DNA of 64,000 nucleotides. Origin: Arthrobacter sp. ISL-85 (GTDB lineage: Bacteria > Actinomycetota > Actinomycetes > Actinomycetales > Micrococcaceae). The position numbers and the translations under genes were made by a program. Location: positions 62,001 to 126,000 of the forward strand of contig NZ_JAGGPQ010000006.1 in NCBI RefSeq assembly GCF_018613675.1. The letters are read 5' to 3'. This document shows positions 32,759-42,624 of the stretch, piece after piece; position 1 is the first letter of the stretch; each line of letters starts with the position of its first letter. The notes under the pieces are model-generated. The model worked only from the letters and a program-made list of their open reading frames with translations. It was not told the origin of the DNA and did no database searches.

Positions 32759-34396
32759 TCAGGCCAGGGACGTGGTGAGCTCCTTGTCTGCAGCCCCGGC
32801 ACCGGCGTAATCCGCCTTGATCAGGTCGGCGCAGCGCTCGCCGATCATCATGACCGTGATGTTCGGATTGACGGTGACGTGCTCAGGCATGACGGACGCA
32901 TCGGCCACCCGGAGGCCGGTGACCCCCTTGACCCGCAACCGGGCATCCAAAGGTGACATATCGTCGTCGTCCGCTCCCATCCGGACGGTGCCCACCGGGT
33001 GGTAGACCGTGTTGTGCGTCTTGCGGATGTAGTCCTGCAGTTCCTCGTCCGTCTGCGCCCCGGTTCCCGGCGAAAGCTCGCGGCCGGTCCATTCCGCCAT
33101 GGCAGGCTGGGCGGCGATTTCGCGGGCCTTGCGTATGCCGGCCACCATGACCCGCATGTCGTGGCCCTCCGGGTCCGTGAAGTAGCGCGGGTCCACCATC
33201 GGCTTGTCGCGGAAGTCGCGGCTGCGCAGCCGGACCGTGCCGCGGGACCGGGCATGGGTGACGTTGGGGGTGAGGCTGAAGCCGTTCTCCGTGGTGGGGT
33301 AGCCGTGCCGCAGGGTGTTCATGTCGAACGGGACGGAGCCGTAGTGCATCATCAGGTCCGGGCGGTCCAGGCCGTCCTCCGTGGGGGTGAAGATACCAAT
33401 TTCCCACCACTGGGTGGAGGTCTGGACCATGGGCTGTTTGGCCTCGAACTGCACCACGCCTTCCGGGTGGTCCTGCAGGTTCTCGCCCACACCGGGGGAA
33501 TCCACCAGGACCTCGATGCCGTGCTGAGCCAGGTGCGCGGCCGGGCCGATGCCGGACAGCATGAGCAGCTTGGGGGAGTCGATGGCGCCGGTGGACACGA
33601 TGACTTCCTGGTTCGCGGAGAGGCGGTGGGTGCGGCCGAACGCCCCGTCCACCACGTCGACGCCGGTGCAGCGCTTGTCCGCGTCGAACACCAGCTGGCG
33701 GGCGCGGAGGCCGGTCAGCAGGGTGAAGTTGGGGCGATCGACGATGGGGTGGATGTAGGAGACGGAGCTTGAGGCGCGGGTGCCGTCCGCGCGGCGGTTG
33801 ATCTGGAAGAAGTTGGCGCCGTTGACCACGGTGGTGCCGGTGTTGAACTTTGCGCGGGGAATGCCCGACTGTTCGCACGCGTCCAGGAGGGCGACGCCGG
33901 CAGGATCCGCCGGGGGCACGTTCATCAGGTGCACGGGGCCGGAGTCGCCGTGGTGGGGTGCGTCGGGCCCGGCGTCCTGGTTGGTTTCCAGCCGCTTGTA
34001 GAGCGGCCAGGCGGCGTCGGCGTTCCAGCCGGCGGCGCCGTATTTGGACTCCCATTCGTCCAGGTCCTCGCGCGGGGCCCAGAAGGCGATGCAGGAGTTG
34101 TGGCTGGAGCAGCCACCCATCACCTTGGCGCGGGCGTGGCGCATGAAGGAGTTGCCGTTCTCCTGCGGCTCGATCGGGTAGTCCCAGTCGTAGCCGGATT
34201 CCAGCAGCTCCATCCAGCGGTCCAGCTGCAGGATCTCGGGGATATTGCGGTCATCCGGGCCCGCCTCGACGAGGGCCACGGTGACGTCCGGATCCTCGCT
34301 CAGCCGTGCGGCCACTGCGGCACCCGCGGACCCGCCGCCGATGACGACGTAGTCGAACGCCGGGTCCGTGACGTCGTCGATGTTGTCGTAGTGCAT
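32759..34396 (-). CDS. betA: Choline dehydrogenase / GMC oxidoreductase
   Basis: A 545-residue GMC-family flavoprotein. The N-terminal FAD site is YVVIGGGSAGAAVAARLSE, GMC motifs are GGCSSHNS and STGAIDSPKLLMLSGIG, and the C-terminal block is NTVYHPVGTVRMG with the catalytic His, followed by VNPNITVMMIGERCADL. Choline dehydrogenase oxidises choline to betaine aldehyde. The ATG directly abuts the stop codon of betB, and AAGGAGAAC before it supplies the ribosome binding site. The choline substrate is inferred from the operon rather than from sequence alone, since GMC enzymes vary widely. Confidence 0.88.
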   Translation of the reverse strand: MHYDNIDDVTDPAFDYVVIGGGSAGAAVAARLSEDPDVTVALVEAGPDDRNIPEILQLDRWMELLESGYDWDYPIEPQENGNSFMRHARAKVMGGCSSHNSCIAFWAPREDLDEWESKYGAAGWNADAAWPLYKRLETNQDAGPDAPHHGDSGPVHLMNVPPADPAGVALLDACEQSGIPRAKFNTGTTVVNGANFFQINRRADGTRASSSVSYIHPIVDRPNFTLLTGLRARQLVFDADKRCTGVDVVDGAFGRTHRLSANQEVIVSTGAIDSPKLLMLSGIGPAAHLAQHGIEVLVDSPGVGENLQDHPEGVVQFEAKQPMVQTSTQWWEIGIFTPTEDGLDRPDLMMHYGSVPFDMNTLRHGYPTTENGFSLTPNVTHARSRGTVRLRSRDFRDKPMVDPRYFTDPEGHDMRVMVAGIRKAREIAAQPAMAEWTGRELSPGTGAQTDEELQDYIRKTHNTVYHPVGTVRMGADDDDMSPLDARLRVKGVTGLRVADASVMPEHVTVNPNITVMMIGERCADLIKADYAGAGAADKELTTSLA

Positions 34397-35935
34397 CTAG
34401 TTCTCCTTGCCGTGGTCAGCAAACCAGCCGGTGACCTGCGGGCTGGTGTTCTGGTAGATGTGCTTGGCTTCCTGGTACTCGGCCAGGCCGGTGGGGCCCA
34501 GCTCTCGGCCGACGCCGGACTGGCCGAAGCCGCCCCACTCGGCCTGGGGGAGGTAGGGGTGGTAGTCGTTGATCCAAATGGTGCCGTGCCGCAGCCGGGA
34601 TGCCACGCGCTGCGCCTTGCCGGCATCCTGGGTCCAGACGGCACCGGCCAGGCCGTAAATGGTGTCGTTCGCCGTGGCCACGGCCTCATCCTCGGTGCGG
34701 AAGGTTTCCACCGTCACCACCGGGCCGAATGCCTCGTCGGTGACCACGGACATGCCGCGTTGCACCTCGTCCAGGATGGTGGGCTGGTAGTAGAAGCCGG
34801 CGTCGTACTTTCCGCCCTGCGGTGCCGCGCCGCCGGTGCGGAGCCGGGCGCCCTCCTGGATGCCGCGCTGGACGTAGGCATGCACCTTGTCCCGGTGCGC
34901 TGCGGAGATTAGGGGTCCGGTTTCGGCGTCGTCGTCGAAGGGGCCGCCCAGCCGGATGTTTTGGGCCCGGCGGACCAGTTCGTCCACGAAGCGGTCGGCG
35001 ATGGATTCCTCCACCAGCAGCCGGGCGCCGGCGGAGCAGACCTGGCCGGAGTGCACGAAGGCGCCGTTGAGGGCGTTGTCCACGGCGGCGTCGAGGTCCG
35101 CGTCGGCGAACACCACGTTGGGGTTCTTTCCGCCGAGCTCCAGCGCCACCTTCTTGACGGTTCCGGCGGCGGCCGCGGCGATGCGCTTGCCGGTTTCCAG
35201 GCCGCCGGTAAAGGAGACAAGATCGACGTCGGGGTGTTCCGAGAGCGGGGCGCCCGCCTGCGCGCCGGCGCCGGTGACGAGGTTGGCGACGCCGTCGGGC
35301 AGGCCGAGGTCCTGCAGCAGTTGCATGGCCAGGATGCTGGTGGAGGGCGTCAGCTCGGAGGGCTTGAGGACGAAGGTGCAGCCGGCGGCCAGCGCGGGGG
35401 CGATCTTCCACGCGGCCTGGAGGAGCGGGTAATTCCACGGGGTGATGAGGCCGCAGACACCTACGGGTTCATAGACGATCCTGCTCACGACGGCGGCGTC
35501 CCCGGCATCCACCACCCGGCCCGCCTGCTGCCCGGCGAGCCTGCCAAAGTACTCGAAGCAGGCGGCGATGTCATCCATGTCGATGCGGCTTTCCAACATC
35601 CGCTTGCCGGTGTCCAGCGACTCCGCCCGGGCAAACTTTTCCCGGCGTTCCCGGAGCCCGGCGGCGACCTTCAGGAGGAAAGCCCCGCGCTCCGGGGCCG
35701 GCACGCTGGACCAGACGCCGGAATCAAAGGCTTCACGGGCGGCGGCGATGGCGCGTTCGGCGTCTTCCCGGCCTGCCTCGGACACCGTGGCCACCAGCTC
35801 CCCGTCAGCCGGGTTCCGGATTTCGCGCACAGCGCCGGACGCAGCCGGCTCCCACCTGCCGTTGATGAACAGGGAAGAGGCTGGCTTGGTTTCAGTGCGT
35901 TGGACGGCTTCCTGGGCCGGTGTGGCGTAAGTCAT
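34397..35935 (-). CDS. betB: Betaine aldehyde dehydrogenase
   Basis: A 512-residue NAD(P)-dependent aldehyde dehydrogenase. The motifs are all in place: [53 protein letters not shown] with the general base Glu, and [14 protein letters not shown] with the catalytic Cys. I start at the ATG at 35935; the frame is open through the operator palindromes to 35995. It converts betaine aldehyde to glycine betaine, an osmoprotectant and carbon source. It is the first structural gene after the regulator, and its promoter region holds the tandem operator. Confidence 0.88.
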   Translation of the reverse strand: MTYATPAQEAVQRTETKPASSLFINGRWEPAASGAVREIRNPADGELVATVSEAGREDAERAIAAAREAFDSGVWSSVPAPERGAFLLKVAAGLRERREKFARAESLDTGKRMLESRIDMDDIAACFEYFGRLAGQQAGRVVDAGDAAVVSRIVYEPVGVCGLITPWNYPLLQAAWKIAPALAAGCTFVLKPSELTPSTSILAMQLLQDLGLPDGVANLVTGAGAQAGAPLSEHPDVDLVSFTGGLETGKRIAAAAAGTVKKVALELGGKNPNVVFADADLDAAVDNALNGAFVHSGQVCSAGARLLVEESIADRFVDELVRRAQNIRLGGPFDDDAETGPLISAAHRDKVHAYVQRGIQEGARLRTGGAAPQGGKYDAGFYYQPTILDEVQRGMSVVTDEAFGPVVTVETFRTEDEAVATANDTIYGLAGAVWTQDAGKAQRVASRLRHGTIWINDYHPYLPQAEWGGFGQSGVGRELGPTGLAEYQEAKHIYQNTSPQVTGWFADHGKEN

Positions 35936-35955
35936 AGGAAGGACAGTAACGCACC

Positions 35956-35995
35956 TTGAACAAGTGTTCAATACTTTTTTTGAACACTTGTTCAA
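35956..35995. promoter_or_regulatory. Tandem palindromic operator before betB
   Basis: TTGAACAAGTGTTCAA (35956-35971) and its exact reverse complement TTGAACACTTGTTCAA (35980-35995) are separated by 8 bp. Each 16-mer is itself a palindrome apart from the central two bases (TTGAACA-N2-TGTTCAA). This is a typical two-dimer TetR site. It lies 21-60 bp before the betB start, so the TetR-family protein encoded just upstream is the obvious ligand. Confidence 0.85.
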
Positions 35996-36035
35996 TGCCC
36001 CTTATGCCGCTACGGTTGCCTTGCAACGTCGGGTT

Positions 36036-36674
36036 TCAGGGCTGGGTGAGCTCCGGGCGGCCGCCGTTTTCGTCCGCGCGCGGGCCCTCGGCCGGAGCGA
36101 ACGCGATCTGCTCCGTGCGCGCGATGCTTCGCTGGATGGAGGCCTTGTCCACCCCGAGCAGCGCCGTCAGCCACATGCCGTTCTGGATGACCACGATGTC
36201 AGACGCCCGCTCCCTGCAGGCCTCCCAAGGCAGCCCGGGATTGGCGCTGGACACCAGGGCGGCGAGTCCGTCAATATACCTGTCGAAGGCGGCGGCGTTG
36301 ATCTGCGCATAGTCCTCGTCCGCCTGGGCCAGGGCCCAGAGGTGCAGGCGCAGGGACAGGTAGCGCGTGGTCAGCAGGTCGGCTCCGGCCACCCGGCGGA
36401 GGGCCCGGCGCAGCTGTTCATCGGGGGCCACTGAATGGTCGGGGGCGACGAGGAGAAGGTCATGCTCATCCACGCGGCGCAGGGCAGCGCGGATCAGGGT
36501 GGTCTTGTCGTCGTAGTAGTAGTTGACCAGGCCCAGCGCCACGCCGGCCTCGCGGGCCACGGCGCGCATGCTCACGCCCGAAATCCCGTGGCGGGACAGC
36601 AGGTCCATTGCCGCTTCGAGGATGCGGGTCTGCCTGTCCACTTGTTCGCCGGAATTCACGGCACTGATCCCCAT
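36036..36674 (-). CDS. TetR-family repressor of the betaine operon (BetI-like)
   Basis: A 212-residue protein. The N-terminal HTH is ILEAAMDLLSRHGISGVSMRAVAREAGVALGLVNYYYDDKTTLI, set out here as a 14-helix/turn/helix pattern: helix 1 ends at RHG, and the recognition helix is AGVALGLVNYYY. The C-terminal 150 residues are helical, as in ligand-binding TetR domains. It lies in the same direction as betB-betA-permease with the tandem operator in between. It probably represses the operon until choline or betaine aldehyde is present. The name BetI is a guess from context. Confidence 0.8.
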   Translation of the reverse strand: MGISAVNSGEQVDRQTRILEAAMDLLSRHGISGVSMRAVAREAGVALGLVNYYYDDKTTLIRAALRRVDEHDLLLVAPDHSVAPDEQLRRALRRVAGADLLTTRYLSLRLHLWALAQADEDYAQINAAAFDRYIDGLAALVSSANPGLPWEACRERASDIVVIQNGMWLTALLGVDKASIQRSIARTEQIAFAPAEGPRADENGGRPELTQP

Positions 36675-37135
36675 CTGGCCAGACTATTGCCTAACACTGC
36701 ACGTTCCTAACGCGGCCCTAACGCGGCGTCGGCACGCTCTCCCCGCAATCGGATGGGCCCGCTGACAGTGTTTGAAGCCTTCTTCAGCAGGGCACGGGAG
36801 TTGTACACCGGGATTGATCAGTACAGCTTGGAGAACGATGGAAAGCGCAACCCTTATTGCCCTCTTATTTGCGGGAGCCATGGGCAGCGCCAGGAGCGCA
36901 CAGCCCAACGCCCCGCAAATCATCACGAAGCCGGGGCGGAAGACTCTTGCGTGGCTGGCCTTCAGGAGCAGGACCGCCACTTTACTGCACCGGCTGGCGT
37001 GGGCGGTTGAACCGGACCCGCGCTGACCACTTTACAAATGGGACGCGCAGGTTCCTTGGCGCGGCCTGTATAACGCCAGCGCCAGGGAACCTGCGTGTCA
37101 CGTTCGGTTTTGCGGATCCAAAACGCCAGGGGCGC
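36675..37135. other. Intergenic region, no firm gene
   Basis: A minus-strand frame (36684-36980) with two hydrophobic runs begins at a GTG with no ribosome binding site; I consider it a probable shadow or a remnant. The region ends with a strong hairpin (37046-37095) that terminates the binding-protein gene. Confidence 0.4.
37046..37095 (-). terminator. Terminator of the solute-binding protein gene
   Basis: The 17-base arms CGCAGGTTCCTTGGCGC and GCGCCAGGGAACCTGCG pair with one mismatch around a 16-nt loop, 41 bases after the stop codon at 37136. Confidence 0.7.
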
Positions 37136-38113
37136 CTACTTCTTGGGCAGGCCCGCCGGGTTCAGTTCGGACTTCTGGATGGCCTCCGAGGAGAGGCCCC
37201 AGCGGTCCAGGATCTTTGCGTAGGTGCCGTCCTCAATCAGGTGGTTCAGGGCCGCCTGGGCCGCGACCGCCAGGCCGTTGCCCTTCTTGGTGGTGAACGC
37301 GATCTGCGCTGTCAGCGGCCAGCCGCCGTTAAGAGTGCCCACCTGCTTCGTCTTCCCGTCCTGCGCCGCCTTGTAGGCCGCGGCCGCGTTGGGTCCGAAG
37401 GTCAGGTCCGCACGGCCTGATTGAAGTGCCAGGCTCGAGGCCGAGTCGTCGTCGTAATACTGGAACTCCACCGGCGCCAAACCGTTTCTCTTGTTCTCCT
37501 CGTCCCAGCGCACCAAGATGGCTTCCTGGTTGGTGCCGGAGCCCACGATGATCTTCTTGCCGGCCACGTCCTTGGCTTCCTTGATCTCCCCGACGCTGGA
37601 AGCGCTCTTGGCGTAGAAGCCCAGCAGGTCGTTGCGGTAGGTGGCGAAGTCGAACTTCTCCTTGCGCGCCTCTGTGACCGTCACGTTGGACAGTACAGCC
37701 TCGTACTTGGAGGATTCGATGCCCAGCGGCCAGTCAGCCCACGCCACGGGCAGGACCTCGACCTGGAGCCCCAGGGACTCGCCCACTGCGTAGGCAATAT
37801 CCACCTCGCTGCCGATCAGGGTCTTGTTGTCCGTAGCGAACAGACTGAGCGGGGCGGCGCCGCCGGTGGTCACCACAGTGAGCTTGCCGTCGGCCTTGAT
37901 GGCCTCGGGGACCAATGCGGCCGCTGCGGGGTCGGCAGTGACTTTGAAGCGGTCCTGCTCCGGGGACAGGTTGAAGGTCCTGCCGGCGGAGTTGGTGGCG
38001 GACGACGACGGTGCTGTCGCCGCCGAGGCGCCGGGGTCGGAGCAGGCAGCCAGTCCCAGCAGCGCTGAGACGGCAAGGGCCACGACGGCGGCCGGCTTGG
38101 TTTTGATGGCCAT
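37136..38113 (-). CDS. ABC transporter substrate-binding lipoprotein, family 3
   Basis: About 325 residues from the ATG at 38113, preceded by CAGGAGGAATC. A lipoprotein signal (ALLGLAACSD) gives a lipid-anchored mature protein. The body matches amino-acid-type family 3 binding proteins: GSEVDIAYAVGESLGLQVEVLPVAWADWPLGI, here meaning the segment after KTLI, then a hinge near VGSGTNQEAI and a closing LNHLIEDGTYAKILDRWGL. No permease or ATPase gene is next to it, so it is an orphan and must work with a transporter encoded elsewhere. The amino-acid ligand cannot be told from sequence. Confidence 0.85.
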   Translation of the reverse strand: MAIKTKPAAVVALAVSALLGLAACSDPGASAATAPSSSATNSAGRTFNLSPEQDRFKVTADPAAAALVPEAIKADGKLTVVTTGGAAPLSLFATDNKTLIGSEVDIAYAVGESLGLQVEVLPVAWADWPLGIESSKYEAVLSNVTVTEARKEKFDFATYRNDLLGFYAKSASSVGEIKEAKDVAGKKIIVGSGTNQEAILVRWDEENKRNGLAPVEFQYYDDDSASSLALQSGRADLTFGPNAAAAYKAAQDGKTKQVGTLNGGWPLTAQIAFTTKKGNGLAVAAQAALNHLIEDGTYAKILDRWGLSSEAIQKSELNPAGLPKK

Positions 38114-38438
38114 GATTCCTCCTGGGAAAGGGGCGGGAGATGCAACGGAATGCGCGCGTTGCAGCAACTATCCGGCAGCCCCGGAGGGGGAATCAAAGGC
38201 ACGCGAAACCCTGGGATACAAGGAGTAATCGCAGTTAACCCGACGACTGCGGCGGTCACATTCGTCCTGCGTGCAGCGGAGAACGCGGATAGGGCTTGTC
38301 ACGTATTCAGCAGAAAGCGAGTACTCGGGCAAAAAAGACAAGTGGTGATTACGCGTGTTCTACCCCTATGCAGGAATCTACGGTTGGGCTATGAGGCGGC
38401 CAGAGTGGGCCGCTGAAATGGTCTCAACAGGAGCTCGC
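38114..38438. other. Divergent intergenic region
   Basis: This gap of about 325 bases separates the binding-protein gene (minus) from the coiled-coil gene (plus) and must hold both promoters. A small hairpin (GCGGCC / GGCCGC, 38396-38413) sits 26 bases before the coiled-coil start. I see no gene or recognised riboswitch. Confidence 0.45.
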
Positions 38439-40772
38439 ATGCGCACTTCCCCGTCCCCCTCTGTTCGTACCCGCCGATTGGCTGCCGCTATTGTCCTGCC
38501 AGGGCTGCTTGCCACCAGCATGGTGTTGGTTCAGCCGGCGGTTGCAGCGACAACGCCCACCACCGGCATGTGTAACGGGGTGGTCAACCAGCTGTCGCAC
38601 CGCGGCGCCGTCCAGGAGAACCTCCTGAAGGCCGCAGCCAAGAAGAACGCCGACGCGATCGCTGCTATGCAGGCGGACAAGGCGAAGCTGCAAACCTCCG
38701 CAGACTCGCTCACGTCCCAGGTTGCCGCGGCACAGAAGGCGTTGGATGATCTCACCTCGCAGGAGACGCAGCTGGACAGCCAGGTAGCAGCAGCACAGAC
38801 AGACCTAGACAACCTGACTGCAGACCAAAAGACCCTGACATCCCAGGTGGACGCCGCGAAGGCTTCCCTCACCGACCTGCAGACCCAGCAGGCAGGCGTT
38901 GTCACTGAACTGGCGCCTCTGCAGGCTGACCTGGCAACGGCCCAGGCTGAGTCCGCGGGCCTTCAGGCGCAGGCGGAACAGCTGGCAGCAGACCTGGTGG
39001 CCAACAGTGGGGCGATCGCAGCAGCCCAGACAGAGCTTCGCGCCCTGCAGCAGGCGGCGGACACGGCATCAGGTAATCTCGCAGCCAAAAAGGCGGAGAT
39101 CCAGCAGGCTCAGGACCAGCTGACGGCCCTGACAGCCCAGGCGCAGCAAGCCGCCGGCGCAGTTGACGCTGCGCAGCAGGCCGTCAGTGAGGCCGAGGCA
39201 CGGCTCGCCAGCCTGCAGCAGAGCGCAGCCACCGCGGCAACGGACCTGCAGGCCCAGCAGGACAAGGTTGACGCCGCCAAGGCGACGCTGTCCACGCTGC
39301 AGGGGACTGCCGCGGCCGCCGATGCAGCCGTCGCCGCGAAGAAAGACCAGATCGCCACGGCACAGGCCGAGCTGACGGCCCTGCAGTCCACGGCCTCCAC
39401 CGCCCGTTCGGCGCTCGACGCAAAAAACGCCGACATCGCGGCAGCCCAGGCAGCTTTGGTGACCCTCCAGGCCAACGTCGGCGCGGCCGCCAAGGCGGTC
39501 AGCGATAACAGCGCCAAGATCGCTTCCGACAACGCGGATATCACCAACCTCCAGGGCCAAATTTCCACGCTGAACACTCAGATTGCCGCTAAGCAGGCCG
39601 AGATCACGAAGGCTCAAAGCGAGCTCGCCGCCCTGCAAAAGCAAAAGTCAGATTTGCAGACCGAGATTAACTCGCTGACTACGCAGATCGCGGAAATCAA
39701 CGGAAACTCCCAAAAGAAGCGTGATCTTCAGGCGCAGCTGGCAACCAAGCAATCACAGCTGGCGACGGTAAACAACCAAATCACCGACAAGAACACGCAA
39801 ATTTCAGGGCTGCAGGGTGACCTGGCTACCCTCCAGAAGCAGGTAGATTCGCTGAATGCGCAGCTGCTCGCCAAGCAGACGGAAAGCAGTAACCTGCAGC
39901 AGAACGCTGTGCCACTGCAGGCATCTTTCGACGCCGCCAACGCGGCGGTCACTGCGAAGCAAGGCGATATCGCCACCCTCACGGGCCAGGTCCCCGCGCT
40001 GCAGGACGCCGTAAAACTTGCCGATGCGGCAGTTGCCACCAAGCAGACGGAGCTCACCATCCTGCAGGGCCAGCTGCCGGCGCTGGAGCAGGCAGCGAAG
40101 GACGCGGCCGACGCGGTAACGGCCCAGCAGCAGGTGGTGGCGGACCTCGAAGATGCCCTGCCGACCCTCGAGGGCAATGTGAAGCAGGCCCAGCAGGCCA
40201 TCACGGACCAGCAGGCGATTCTCGACGGCTTGAACGGCACCTTGACGCAGGCGAATGATGCGCTGGCAGCAGCCAAGAAAGCAGTAGACGACAGGAACGC
40301 AGAGCTTTCCGCGCTGCAGGGGCAGATCAGCGGACTGCAGGCCACCCTTGATACCGCGAACAGTGCCGTTGCCTCGAAGACCGGTGAGATCGCCTCGCTC
40401 AACCAGATCGGCAACGACCTGGCGGCCCGGATCACGGACCTAAATGACCAGATCTCTTCGGCTGAAGCCAACGTCCTTTCTCTTCAGGAGAGGGTGAGGC
40501 CCCTGTTGGACCAGCTCAACGGCCTCAACGGCGAAATCAGTGCGGCGGAAGCAAAACTGACATCCCTGCAATCGCAGCTGACTACCGTCGACAACCAGCT
40601 GACCTCCGCCCAGGATACTCTTCGGACCCTCCAGGCCAAGAAGGGGAACAATACGGACGCGATTAAGGCGCAGAAGCTGATTGTGAGCGGTCTGCAAATG
40701 CAGTTGGCGGACCTCCAGAAGCAGATTACGGCAAGCGATCCCAGCATCGCGAACGGCGGCTGCGCCGTATGA
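38439..40772 (+). CDS. Secreted long coiled-coil protein
   Basis: About 777 residues from the ATG at 38439, which has ACAGGAG five bases upstream. The signal peptide (RRLAAAIVLPGLLATSMVLV) has a cleavage site after AVA. Almost the entire mature protein is a heptad-rich, Ala/Gln/Leu-rich coiled coil with repeated patterns such as LQAQAEQLAADL and ITDKNTQISGLQGDL. There is no membrane anchor, LPxTG or peptidase domain. The only two Cys lie at the mature N-terminus (GMCNGV) and the last three residues (CAV), so the ends could be linked by a disulfide within or between chains. The function is unknown; a wall-associated spacer or divisome/lytic-enzyme activator is possible. A strong terminator follows. 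Confidence 0.8.
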   Translation: MRTSPSPSVRTRRLAAAIVLPGLLATSMVLVQPAVAATTPTTGMCNGVVNQLSHRGAVQENLLKAAAKKNADAIAAMQADKAKLQTSADSLTSQVAAAQKALDDLTSQETQLDSQVAAAQTDLDNLTADQKTLTSQVDAAKASLTDLQTQQAGVVTELAPLQADLATAQAESAGLQAQAEQLAADLVANSGAIAAAQTELRALQQAADTASGNLAAKKAEIQQAQDQLTALTAQAQQAAGAVDAAQQAVSEAEARLASLQQSAATAATDLQAQQDKVDAAKATLSTLQGTAAAADAAVAAKKDQIATAQAELTALQSTASTARSALDAKNADIAAAQAALVTLQANVGAAAKAVSDNSAKIASDNADITNLQGQISTLNTQIAAKQAEITKAQSELAALQKQKSDLQTEINSLTTQIAEINGNSQKKRDLQAQLATKQSQLATVNNQITDKNTQISGLQGDLATLQKQVDSLNAQLLAKQTESSNLQQNAVPLQASFDAANAAVTAKQGDIATLTGQVPALQDAVKLADAAVATKQTELTILQGQLPALEQAAKDAADAVTAQQQVVADLEDALPTLEGNVKQAQQAITDQQAILDGLNGTLTQANDALAAAKKAVDDRNAELSALQGQISGLQATLDTANSAVASKTGEIASLNQIGNDLAARITDLNDQISSAEANVLSLQERVRPLLDQLNGLNGEISAAEAKLTSLQSQLTTVDNQLTSAQDTLRTLQAKKGNNTDAIKAQKLIVSGLQMQLADLQKQITASDPSIANGGCAV

Positions 40773-40813
40773 TGCACGAAGCATAGAGACCGGCGCCCAG
40801 CAACGTCTGATGA

Positions 40814-40849
40814 CAGAAGGGACCAGTTCAGCCGAACTGGTCCCTTCTG
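40814..40849. terminator. Bidirectional terminator
   Basis: A perfect 16-bp stem CAGAAGGGACCAGTTC / GAACTGGTCCCTTCTG with a 4-nt loop lies between two convergent genes ending at 40772 (plus) and 40867 (minus). It can serve both. Confidence 0.9.
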
Positions 40850-40866
40850 CATGCGGGTCTTGGAGG

Positions 40867-41565
40867 TTACCCCAGCGCCGCGAGTACTTCCTTGGCTACG
40901 TCCTCGCTGGACTGCGGGTTCTGCCCGGTGATGAGGTTGCCGTCCCGCACCACGTTGGAGGTCCAGGCCGCGGCGTTCTCAATCACCGCGCCCTTCTCCT
41001 TGAGCGCGTCCTCAACCAGCCAGGGCGTGTTCTCTCCGGTGCCGCCGCCAAGTTCTTCCTCATTGGTGAACACCGTGAGGCGCCTTCCCTTGAAAGCAAA
41101 CCCGCCGTCGTCGTCCGTTGCGCTCAACAGCCCAGCGGGCCCGTGGCAGAACGGCGCAATGATCTTTCCGCTGCGGTTCGCTGCCACCAGCAGGCGGCCC
41201 AGGTCGGCGTCTTTGTAGAGGTCGGCCATGGGGCCGTGGCCGCCGGGCATCACCACGGCGTCATAACCGGCAATGTCGACGTCGGCAACGACCAGCGGGT
41301 GCGCCAGCTCGCCGTCGATCTTTGCGATGTAGTCGCGGAAGCCCTGCGCCCGGTCCTCGCCGCCCGCAGACTCTGCCGCCAGGCTGACCTGGTCAACGGT
41401 GGGCTTGCGTCCACCCGGGGTTGCGATGTGGACCGTGTGCCCGGCGTCGGTCAGGGTCTGGTGGGACACCACCAGTTCCTCTGCCCAGTAGCCGGTGGGG
41501 TGTTCAGTGCCGTCCTTCATGGTGAGGGAATCCGCGGCCGATACGACCATCAGGATGTTTGCCAT
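40867..41565 (-). CDS. DJ-1/PfpI family protein (type 1 glutamine amidotransferase-like)
   Basis: About 232 residues from the ATG at 41565, which has ACAGGAG before it. The core is DJ-1/PfpI/Hsp31-like: the strand ANILMVVSAADS, GGHGPMADLYKDADLG, and the nucleophile elbow IIAPFCHGPAGLL with Cys followed by His. Members of this family act as glyoxalase III/deglycase or chaperone enzymes on reactive carbonyls. It ends a group with the aldo/keto reductase upstream (47 bp gap, same strand), and both may deal with carbonyl stress, which is an inference. Confidence 0.85.
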   Translation of the reverse strand: MANILMVVSAADSLTMKDGTEHPTGYWAEELVVSHQTLTDAGHTVHIATPGGRKPTVDQVSLAAESAGGEDRAQGFRDYIAKIDGELAHPLVVADVDIAGYDAVVMPGGHGPMADLYKDADLGRLLVAANRSGKIIAPFCHGPAGLLSATDDDGGFAFKGRRLTVFTNEEELGGGTGENTPWLVEDALKEKGAVIENAAAWTSNVVRDGNLITGQNPQSSEDVAKEVLAALG

Positions 41566-41611
41566 GGTGTTTCTCCTGTCTGTGCTGACGTGAGTATCTG
41601 GAAGCCGCTTG

Positions 41612-42484
41612 TTACTTGCCGGCTGCTTCAAGCTCAGCGTAGGTGTCGTCGTCGAGCGTGACGCCGGCGGCGGCCATGTTCTCTTCGAGGTGCTGCACGG
41701 AGCCGGTGCCCGGGATGGGCATCATCACGGGCGAACGGCGCAGCAGCCAGGCCAGGGCAACTTGGGAAGTGGTGGCGCCCACGCGCTTGGCGGCCTCGTC
41801 CAGCGGTCCGCCCGGCTGAGCGAGCTCGCCCGCGGAAATCGGTGCCCACGGGATGAAGCCGATGCCGTTTTCCTCGGAATACCGCAGCACGTCCTCGGAG
41901 CTGCGGTCGGTCAGGTTGTAGCGGTTCTGGACCGTGGACACCGTGAAGTGCTTCCCCGCGGCTTCCAGTTCTTCGACGCTTACCTGGGACAGGCCCAGGG
42001 CACGGACCTTGCCTTCGTCCTGGAGCTCACGCAGCACGCCGAACTGCTCCTCGGCGTCCACCTTGGGATCGATCCGGTGCAGCTGCAGCAGGTCCAGGGT
42101 GTCCACCTTCAGCTTGCGCAGGCTCAGCTCCGTCTGCTGGCGCAGGTATTCCGGCCGGCCGACGGGGATCCACTTGTTGGGCCCGGTGCGGGTGAAGCCC
42201 ACCTTGGTGGCAATCTTCAGCCCCTCCTTGTACGGGTGCAGGGCCTCGGCGATGATTTCCTCGCTGATGTTGGGGCCATAGGAGTCGGCGGTGTCGATAA
42301 AGTCCACCCCGAGTTCGACGGCGCGGCGCACCACGGCCACGGCGGCCTGGCGGTCCGAGGGCTCACCCCAGACACCGTCACCGACGATGCGCATGGCCCC
42401 AAAACCGAGCCGGTGCACGGTTCCCAGGTCCTTGAGGTCGATAGTTGCGGACAGTTCCAGCTGGTTCGTTGAATCATGGCTCAT
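41612..42484 (-). CDS. Aldo/keto reductase
   Basis: A 290-residue NADPH-dependent reductase of the aldo/keto reductase superfamily. The catalytic tetrad is visible: Asp and Tyr in FIDTADSYG, Lys in IATKVGF and His in DLLQLHRID. The coenzyme-binding C-terminus reads [16 protein letters not shown]. It is close to the subgroup annotated as oxidoreductases of general aldehydes, and the substrate cannot be set. It is the first gene of a two-gene minus-strand unit with the DJ-1-like gene. Confidence 0.9.
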   Translation of the reverse strand: MSHDSTNQLELSATIDLKDLGTVHRLGFGAMRIVGDGVWGEPSDRQAAVAVVRRAVELGVDFIDTADSYGPNISEEIIAEALHPYKEGLKIATKVGFTRTGPNKWIPVGRPEYLRQQTELSLRKLKVDTLDLLQLHRIDPKVDAEEQFGVLRELQDEGKVRALGLSQVSVEELEAAGKHFTVSTVQNRYNLTDRSSEDVLRYSEENGIGFIPWAPISAGELAQPGGPLDEAAKRVGATTSQVALAWLLRRSPVMMPIPGTGSVQHLEENMAAAGVTLDDDTYAELEAAGK

Positions 42485-42624
42485 AGGGGTGGCAACATCA
42501 TCAGTATGCTGAGTATTCCTCAGATCACAGAAATAACCCGGACTCCGCCGTCGTTATGCATGAAGTGCCCGCCGCGACCCGGCCGGCAACTCTTACGAAA
42601 CGTTCCTGAAAGGCCGCACCCGAC

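Noticed and set aside
36684..36980. 98-codon minus-strand frame with two hydrophobic runs
   Set aside because: GTG start without a ribosome binding site and a mixed composition; not enough to call a gene.
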